A program made the position numbers and the translations under genes. A DNA stretch of 6,543 nt, from positions 1 to 6,543 of the forward strand of contig DIEP01000136.1 of NCBI GenBank assembly GCA_002418685.1, read 5' to 3'. Source of the DNA: Ignavibacteria bacterium UBA5771. Lineage in GTDB: Bacteria; Bacteroidota; Ignavibacteria; Kapaibacteriales; UBA2268. This document shows, one piece after another, positions 1-4,947 of the stretch (position 1 is the first letter of the stretch; every line of letters begins with the position of its first letter). The notes under the pieces were generated by a model. It was not told the DNA's origin. It saw only the letters and a list, made by a program, of their open reading frames with translations, and searched no databases.

Positions 1-2050
1 TAAATCCCTGACTTTCTAATTCATTTCGCATTGACTGTAATGATAATTCCGACAATTTTACTTCCCTTTGTGACTTATTCTTTAATGTGAATTCTTGTGT
101 CTTCTCCTCTCCTATTTTCAAATTACCAAAATCAAGATTAGTCGGTGTGATAGTTAACTTTACTCCTATATACTTAATAAGAATTGTCGTATCATTGCCC
201 GCTCGGTCTGCAAAGGTTATAATTGCTTCGCCATCTTGCGATTGATCAAGCACCCATGCTTTCCAACGTATTGTCCTTTGCTCTCCTGGTACCCAACCCT
301 TGTCTATTTGTTTTATGTCAAAACCATAGTTATGACTGTTATTTCTATCAAATATTATCGATGCCATATTAGACCGTAGATATACATCATCGGGCATTTC
401 TATCACATAAGGATAATTCCCATTAATCGTATCTGTTGTGCCATCGCATAACTGTGTATAATATGGGACTGGTGCCACTGTGTCAGGTTTCTCAAGATCT
501 GCTATTACTGCACTTGTCGCAAAACCATATGACTCACCCCACGAAGACCCATACGCATAAGCCATTATCTTTTGTGTTGGGCTATGCAAACGCCATACTG
601 CATCATAAGGTAATCGTATCGTCTTTGAAAATACTTTTATCGGAGAATTTATGTAATCAGGATCTTTTAGCGAATCTCCTGGTTCTGAACTCCAATCTTT
701 AAGCTTCTTCCAATTTGTCACACCTGTATATGGAACTACATCACCTAATTCAAGATCATCGGGTATCTGCCCCTTTGAATCTGATTTATATACTATATTG
801 ATATAGTTGTTATTAAATCCGAATCCCCCTCTAATTCCAGGAGTGTTAAATATAATGTCATTCGAAAATTGTTCTTCTGGTATTAACATCATCTGAAATG
901 GATCCGAATCAATACCATCATCCTCAATACCGGGGTTATATTGAACAACTTCTATTGGTTTATTGGCTGTCACAACCATCCCAATATTTGAGTCGGTACT
1001 CGCTCGATATGATTGCCATGCACTGCCTTCAATACCCCAAACAGATGTATTTTCAAAAAATGGATTTAGTGTATCATAGTCTCGATAAAATTTTGTATGT
1101 GCTTCTTTCGCAAATAATCTTATTTCTGATGATCTCTCTCGCTTTGTTATTGGTGTCACGTGGTATTTCCTACCCCACGCATTCATTGGATATTCTTGCT
1201 CAATTATAAAATCACATGTTCCTACCTCAGTTGGTATAAGCGCACAGTGATTACCCGATATCACTGATACAGGTTTATTTGCCGTTACCATACTTCCTCC
1301 TAAATCCGAGTAAGCACCCTCAGATGCTATCAACCAATCATCACCCCTGTTCAATGTCGCCCCCATAGATTGCCCTGGAAGAATTTCCTTATTTCCATGA
1401 TCACTATCAATAATCTTTGAATTATTATTCCCCCCGAAGGAAAATGTTACATTTGTCTTGTCATATATTCCAACTATACTCACGTAAGGCGTTAAGGATT
1501 GGTTTTTAAAATCACCTGACTCCCGATATGATGATACTATGTATTTCTTGTCAAGTGCATGCGTAGGTATTGCAAGAAATCCATCACTTGTATATGGATA
1601 ACGTGACATACCATAAACAATTATTGGTGCATCTGATTCTATAATTATTCCTCGACCGAGCCATACTTGCGTGTGCTTTAATGTGCTTAAAAGTCCACCA
1701 TTACCCCGTGTGTATGGCTGTGCTTCATCTGGTAAAAGCTTAATTTCAATAATGTCATTTGGTTTTGTGGTTGCATATTTGTATGGTTGATCTGAAAAAT
1801 ATGGAATTGTCAATCGAACATCAGTCTCAACACTTGAAGAAATATAAATCTTTATGCCATTATTGAGCCCGACTTCCTGCCAAGCGGGATGAAATGCAAG
1901 CACGAATTCCGTCCCCTGATTTGTTGCGCCAAGAAGCTTGGGTAATTGCTCCTTGATTTTCGTTAAATCTACTTGTGCATTTGATATTCCGCTCATTGTT
2001 ATACCCATTGCCATTAGAGCTATCAAAAAATTGTAAAGTTTCTTAATCAT
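1..2050 (-). CDS. Secreted IgGFc-binding-domain protein with ASH-like (choice-of-anchor D) module, 3' end missing
   Basis: The frame is open for 683 codons from an ATG at 2050-2048 and leaves the window without a stop. A GGAGA Shine-Dalgarno 7 bases upstream supports this start. Residues 1-25 are a signal peptide (KK, hydrophobic core, cleavage after SNA). Residues about 100-520 look like the N-terminal domain of IgGFc-binding proteins: GIIIESDAPIIVYG (134-147), DKTNVTF (197-203), DLGGSMVTANKPVSVISGN (249-267), a Cys pair (C269, C279), EQEYPMNAWG (284-293) and IMAYAYG (495-501). DTVAP (523-527) opens an Ig-like segment ending in DRAGNDTT (615-622). From about 631 an ASH/HYDIN-like module begins (ITPTNLDFGNLKIGEE). 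The domain is named after mammalian FCGBP; its bacterial ligand is unknown. I infer a cell-surface or released adhesin-like protein. Such proteins in Bacteroidota often end in a type IX secretion signal, but that end is not visible here. Ile codons favour ATA, unlike the NamZ gene. Confidence 0.88.
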   Translation of the reverse strand, partial: MIKKLYNFLIALMAMGITMSGISNAQVDLTKIKEQLPKLLGATNQGTEFVLAFHPAWQEVGLNNGIKIYISSSVETDVRLTIPYFSDQPYKYATTKPNDIIEIKLLPDEAQPYTRGNGGLLSTLKHTQVWLGRGIIIESDAPIIVYGMSRYPYTSDGFLAIPTHALDKKYIVSSYRESGDFKNQSLTPYVSIVGIYDKTNVTFSFGGNNNSKIIDSDHGNKEILPGQSMGATLNRGDDWLIASEGAYSDLGGSMVTANKPVSVISGNHCALIPTEVGTCDFIIEQEYPMNAWGRKYHVTPITKRERSSEIRLFAKEAHTKFYRDYDTLNPFFENTSVWGIEGSAWQSYRASTDSNIGMVVTANKPIEVVQYNPGIEDDGIDSDPFQMMLIPEEQFSNDIIFNTPGIRGGFGFNNNYINIVYKSDSKGQIPDDLELGDVVPYTGVTNWKKLKDWSSEPGDSLKDPDYINSPIKVFSKTIRLPYDAVWRLHSPTQKIMAYAYGSSWGESYGFATSAVIADLEKPDTVAPVPYYTQLCDGTTDTINGNYPYVIEMPDDVYLRSNMASIIFDRNNSHNYGFDIKQIDKGWVPGEQRTIRWKAWVLDQSQDGEAIITFADRAGNDTTILIKYIGVKLTITPTNLDFGNLKIGEEKTQEFTLKNKSQREVKLSELSLQSMRNELESQGF

Positions 2051-2057
2051 TTTAAAA

Positions 2058-2062
2058 TCTCC
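2058..2062 (-). promoter_or_regulatory. Shine-Dalgarno of the IgGFc-domain gene
   Basis: On the minus strand GGAGA lies 7 bases before the ATG at 2050. It fixes the start that supplies the signal peptide. It is the clearest ribosome binding site in the window; the NamZ gene has none and the amidase has only GGGAA directly before its ATG. Confidence 0.6.
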
Positions 2063-2098
2063 GAAATATGTTTGTAAAAATTTAAACTCATAATCCTT

Positions 2099-2126
2099 TC
2101 TATAACTATGTAACTGAAAAAATCAA
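2099..2126 (-). promoter_or_regulatory. Weak candidate promoter for the IgGFc-domain gene
   Basis: On the minus strand TTGATT (2126-2121) is followed after 16 bases by TATAGA (2104-2099), resembling a sigma-70 -35/-10 pair. It would start transcription roughly 40 bases before the ATG. In such AT-rich DNA this arises easily by chance, and it does not fit the Bacteroidota TAnnTTTG -7 consensus, so confidence is low. Confidence 0.2.
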
Positions 2127-2135
2127 AAAAAGTTG

Positions 2136-2152
2136 CAAATTACTACAAATTA
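2136..2152. repeat. 10-bp-phased direct repeat CAAATTA
   Basis: CAAATTA occurs at 2136-2142 and again at 2146-2152, one helical turn apart. Read on the minus strand each copy is TAATTTG, one base short of the TAnnTTTG promoter element. It lies about 86-102 bases upstream of the IgGFc-domain start. It could be a regulator site or chance in AT-rich DNA. Confidence 0.3.
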
Positions 2153-2305
2153 TTTCCTTAAAATCACCATTAAATCTGCTAAATATTTTAAATATAATGC
2201 AATTGTATATATAGATCTTAAAATAATTAATTATAATAAAGTTACGTATTCATTCAAATTTCTTGTCATCTATTCTAGGCACAAAATTACAATTATTTAT
2301 GATAT

Positions 2306-2317
2306 AACATTAATGTT
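2306..2317. repeat. Perfect 12-bp palindrome downstream of the amidase gene
   Basis: AACATTAATGTT is its own reverse complement and lies 15 bases beyond the amidase stop codon on the minus strand. It has no loop and few GC pairs and is not followed by a convincing T tract, so it is not a standard intrinsic terminator. It could be a protein-binding site or chance. Confidence 0.3.
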
Positions 2318-2331
2318 TATTTGAATTTATT

Positions 2332-3603
2332 TTACTTTTTATGCGATTTTTTCTTTGACTTTAGAATTGTTGAAGTTCTCGTATCGGCTTTTAGAATACC
2401 TTGGGTGAGCCAGTTTGCTATTGCTTGCCTATTATTAGGTTCGATTAACCTTATCTGGTCGGTTGAATTTTGGATATTCCCCAATTCGATATAAACAGCA
2501 CTGCACGGCGAATGCCTTAACATAAATAAATTTCGGTCTGCAAGTGTTCCCCTGTAACCCCGTTGAGGTTGATTTACTAAATATTTATTTTCTATGGTTT
2601 TAAGCAATATATTAGCATACTTTTTACTTGCCGTATCTCCAGGTTGATTATAAAAAAATATATCAATTTTTTGGTCAAATTGTCGGGAATCAACATGGAT
2701 TATAATCAACCGGTGCTGACTCTTCTTCCTTGTCGAGTAAATTTCGTTAATATAATCAATCCGTGATTGCAATCTTTCTCTTGAATTGCCTATTATGATT
2801 GTTCTGTTGCCAAACATTTCGTCTTTGCTATTTCGGAGATATTTATCATCGCGAATACCATCATTTGGATCTATGATTGTCAAAAAAACAGCCGCACCAT
2901 GCTGCATTAAATTTCTTGCAAGTCTGAGCGACACATCATAGGCATACTCGTCCTCGTGCATTTCTTGCCCATTCTTAAAACCAATTGCACCTGGATCAGG
3001 TCCACCATGCCCAGGATCTATATAGAAAACATACCCATTTAAAGAATTATCAATCTTTTGAATTTGAGTGTATTTTTTGCCAAAAATTCGCTCATTATTC
3101 AATTTCTTAGAAAATTTTTGCGTTGTTATTTCAGCGGGAACTTTATCTGATGATTCATTTTCATCTACTTGCTCATTTGATTTTGACTGTGATTTTATAT
3201 AATGAAATGGCACCCATATTTCTTTGGAAATTTTATAGTCTTGTGGTTTTATTTTATTCTTTAATAATTTATTATTCCAATTCTGAATCTCAAGAGCTAT
3301 ATCATAATTATCTATTCCAATTGAAGACCTTATATTTATTCCATTATATTCAAATATAAGAATTGGCATTTTATATTCATAATGCGAAAATATCTCATTT
3401 TTTCCGGATAATCTGCTTTTATTTAGTTCAACAAATTTATTAAAATAAGATGAATCATTCGGCAATTCATACTTTTTTAGTAATGAATATATACCGTCAC
3501 CTTTGTGTGGCTTGATTTGTAGATATTCTGCTGAATAGCTGGATTTGTTTACACACAAGAATATTACGAATGCTGCAATAAAGAAATTTTGCTTTCCCCC
3601 CAT
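2332..3603 (-). CDS. Secreted N-acetylmuramoyl-L-alanine amidase (Amidase_3) with N-terminal LysM-like region
   Basis: This 423-residue enzyme is predicted to cut the amide bond between MurNAc and L-Ala of the stem peptide, in the periplasm or outside the cell. Residues 1-25 form a signal peptide (cleavage near SYSA). Residues about 26-135 look LysM-like (HKGDGIYSLLKKYEL at 33-47; KEIWVP at 127-132) and may bind glycan. A polar linker (about 137-188) leads to the zinc amidase domain (about 191-405). The expected zinc ligands are visible: H199 in DPGHGG, E217 in HEDEYAYDVSLRL and H303 in IIIHVDS. The catalytic glutamate is E373 in VYIELGNIQN. The last nine residues are Lys-rich (KSKKKSHKK). 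The gene is divergent from the NamZ gene across 50 bases, which fits shared work on peptidoglycan. The family is clear. Whether it serves cell separation (AmiC-like) or recycling is not shown, so I give no symbol. Confidence 0.92.
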   Translation of the reverse strand: MGGKQNFFIAAFVIFLCVNKSSYSAEYLQIKPHKGDGIYSLLKKYELPNDSSYFNKFVELNKSRLSGKNEIFSHYEYKMPILIFEYNGINIRSSIGIDNYDIALEIQNWNNKLLKNKIKPQDYKISKEIWVPFHYIKSQSKSNEQVDENESSDKVPAEITTQKFSKKLNNERIFGKKYTQIQKIDNSLNGYVFYIDPGHGGPDPGAIGFKNGQEMHEDEYAYDVSLRLARNLMQHGAAVFLTIIDPNDGIRDDKYLRNSKDEMFGNRTIIIGNSRERLQSRIDYINEIYSTRKKSQHRLIIIHVDSRQFDQKIDIFFYNQPGDTASKKYANILLKTIENKYLVNQPQRGYRGTLADRNLFMLRHSPCSAVYIELGNIQNSTDQIRLIEPNNRQAIANWLTQGILKADTRTSTILKSKKKSHKK

Positions 3604-3621
3604 TTCCCAAATTTTTATTCT

Positions 3622-3642
3622 AACAAAATTAATAATTTTGTT
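3622..3642. promoter_or_regulatory. Perfect inverted repeat with two divergent TAATTTTG elements between amidase and NamZ genes
   Basis: The arms AACAAAATTA (3622-3631) and TAATTTTGTT (3633-3642) are exact reverse complements around one central base. Each arm read outward contains TAATTTTG, matching the Bacteroidota -7 consensus TAnnTTTG: 3633-3640 toward the NamZ gene and 3631-3624 toward the amidase gene. This would give very short leaders to the start codons at 3654 and 3603. I could not find a well-spaced -33 TTTG for either direction; the nearest for the amidase side (CAAA at 3657-3660 on the plus strand) is too far away at 25 bases. It may be a back-to-back promoter, an operator for a dimeric regulator, or both. 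Confidence 0.42.
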
Positions 3643-3653
3643 TTATTTATTTT

Positions 3654-4895
3654 ATGCAAAAGAAGATATTTCCCATTTTACTGGTAATTCTGTTTATAAA
3701 TGTTTCAAGCTATACACAAAGTCAAACTATTGAACTTGGGATTGATATTCTCGAAAAATCAAATTTCGCTCAAATTAGCGGAAAAAAGGTAGCTCTACTT
3801 ACAAATTTTTCGGGACGCGACAGTAAGCAACAACTAACAGCGGAAATGCTCATTAATACACGCCAAGCTCAACTCACTTTGATACTTACTCCTGAACATG
3901 GCTTTTATGGTAATTTCTCTGCAGGTTCAAGTGTCGACAATTCAAAATTTATGGGAGTTCCAATTCTTTCTTTATACGGGAATTCAAAAAAGATTCCTTA
4001 TGCCTATACAGAGCTTTTTGACATTATACTCGTTGACATTCAAGATATTGGTGTTCGATCTTACACGTTCATCAGCACATTATATTATGTTATGCAATCA
4101 GCGGCAGAGTATAATAAACCTGTAATAATTCTCGACAGACCCAATCCACTTGGTGGTATGGGAGTAGATGGAAACGTATTGGACACAAATTTCCAGTCTT
4201 ATATTGGACTCATCCCTGTTCCATACGTTCACGGAATGACAATTGGGGAAGTTGCATCTATGATTAATGGAGAAAATTGGCTATCAGAAAATAAAAATAA
4301 CTTGAAATGCGACCTCACAGTTATTAAGATGGATGGATGGCAGCGCTGGATGCAATGGGAAGATACAGGATTGAATTGGTTCCCTACTTCTCCCAATGTT
4401 CCAACTCCCGATGCAATTCGCGGTATCGCAATGCTTGGGTGGATAGGCGAACTAAGTTTATACAGTGTCGGAATCGGCACTAATCTTCCATTCCAATTTT
4501 TTGGTTCACCATATTTTTCCCAAGCATTTATTGAATATGCCCGAAATCTCGAACTTAACGCAGCCCAATTATTTCCATTACAATTTCAGCCCTCTTATGG
4601 CAAATTTGCAAATCAGGGATGCAATGGATTCCTGATAATATTTAAAAAAGACAACTCATACACTCCTTATTCAAATGGAATTGAACTGCTATTAAGTTTG
4701 CGAAAATTCCATCCCGATTTATTTGACGCTACAAAAATCGAGTATTCTAAAATTCAAATGTTCCAGAAAGCAACAGGCACAGATATAATTTTTAACCTTT
4801 TATTTAAAAAAGGAACAGATGAACAAATTCGGAAAGCTTCAATCGAGGGAATCGTTGATTTTATAAAAATTAGAGAAAAATATTTACTATATTAA
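3654..4895 (+). CDS. namZ: Secreted exo-beta-N-acetylmuramidase, NamZ-like (DUF1343, GH171)
   Basis: This 413-residue protein matches the DUF1343 family over its full length. Members such as Bacillus subtilis NamZ release MurNAc from the non-reducing end of peptidoglycan glycans. Residues 1 to about 24 form a signal peptide with no lipobox Cys, so the enzyme is periplasmic or secreted. Family motifs appear in order: KKVALLTNFSGRD (44-56), TPEHGFYG (79-86), VDIQDIGVRSYTF (127-139), LDRPNPLGG (160-168), PYVHGMTIGE (190-199), WFPTSPNVPTPD (242-253) and SVGIGTNLPF (271-280). E81 in PEHG is the presumed catalytic acid by family knowledge. The commonly seen GRGT is GIGT here. The ATG at 3654 gives the signal peptide; no Shine-Dalgarno precedes it. 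The divergent amidase would supply peptide-free glycan, its likely substrate. The symbol rests on the family resemblance; biochemical identity is inferred. Confidence 0.9.
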   Translation: MQKKIFPILLVILFINVSSYTQSQTIELGIDILEKSNFAQISGKKVALLTNFSGRDSKQQLTAEMLINTRQAQLTLILTPEHGFYGNFSAGSSVDNSKFMGVPILSLYGNSKKIPYAYTELFDIILVDIQDIGVRSYTFISTLYYVMQSAAEYNKPVIILDRPNPLGGMGVDGNVLDTNFQSYIGLIPVPYVHGMTIGEVASMINGENWLSENKNNLKCDLTVIKMDGWQRWMQWEDTGLNWFPTSPNVPTPDAIRGIAMLGWIGELSLYSVGIGTNLPFQFFGSPYFSQAFIEYARNLELNAAQLFPLQFQPSYGKFANQGCNGFLIIFKKDNSYTPYSNGIELLLSLRKFHPDLFDATKIEYSKIQMFQKATGTDIIFNLLFKKGTDEQIRKASIEGIVDFIKIREKYLLY

Positions 4896-4947
4896 GGATC
4901 TAATTTTGAAATAAATCACTTAAAATCTTACTAGAAAAAAAACATAC
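4896..4947. other. Short convergent gap between the NamZ and receptor-like genes
   Basis: The NamZ gene and the receptor-like gene end facing each other across these 52 AT-rich bases. A run of eight A bases (4934-4941) reads as a T tract on the minus strand, but there is no stable GC-containing stem beside it. TAAGGAT near 4894 and ATCTTA near 4925 pair only with a bulge. I do not call a terminator. Confidence 0.5.

Larger units (their letters stand above)
2051..2331. other. AT-rich intergenic spacer between the amidase and the IgGFc-domain gene
   Basis: This spacer lies downstream of the amidase stop and upstream of the IgGFc-domain gene, both read on the minus strand. Its 281 bases are strongly AT-rich. 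A 63-codon open frame on the plus strand (2133-2324) starts with TTG, has a composition dominated by I, K, N, T and Y, and is not credible as a gene. I see no GC-rich stem followed by a T run that would end the amidase transcript. The spacer holds a perfect 12-bp palindrome (2306-2317), an AT-only palindrome (2223-2234), a 10-bp-phased CAAATTA direct repeat (2136-2152) and a weak promoter-like pair (2099-2126). The length suggests that the IgGFc-domain gene has its own promoter. Confidence 0.6.

Noticed and set aside
436..1209. Open frames on the plus strand at 436-702 and 898-1209
   Set aside because: They lie antisense to the long IgGFc-domain frame, which has a signal peptide, a ribosome binding site and domain motifs. 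Their translations (H, L, S, Q-rich) show no recognisable domain.
2223..2234. AT-only palindrome ATAATTAATTAT
   Set aside because: A, T-only palindromes are expected by chance in DNA of this composition, and it has no stem-loop or positional support.
2133..2324. 63-codon plus-strand open frame in the AT-rich spacer
   Set aside because: It starts with TTG, has a low-complexity I/K/N/T/Y composition that AT-rich random DNA gives, and has no ribosome binding site or motif.
3123..3733. Plus-strand open frames at 3123-3359 and 3545-3733
   Set aside because: The first is antisense inside the amidase gene. The second runs from the amidase start across the spacer into the NamZ start. Neither shows a domain.
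3898..4480. Open frames at 3898-4125 (plus) and 4229-4480 (minus) within the NamZ gene
   Set aside because: They are shadows in other frames of a gene that has full-length DUF1343 motifs.
4890..4945. Bidirectional terminator between the convergent genes
   Set aside because: Only short AT pairs with a bulge can form, and no GC-containing stem stands next to the A run.
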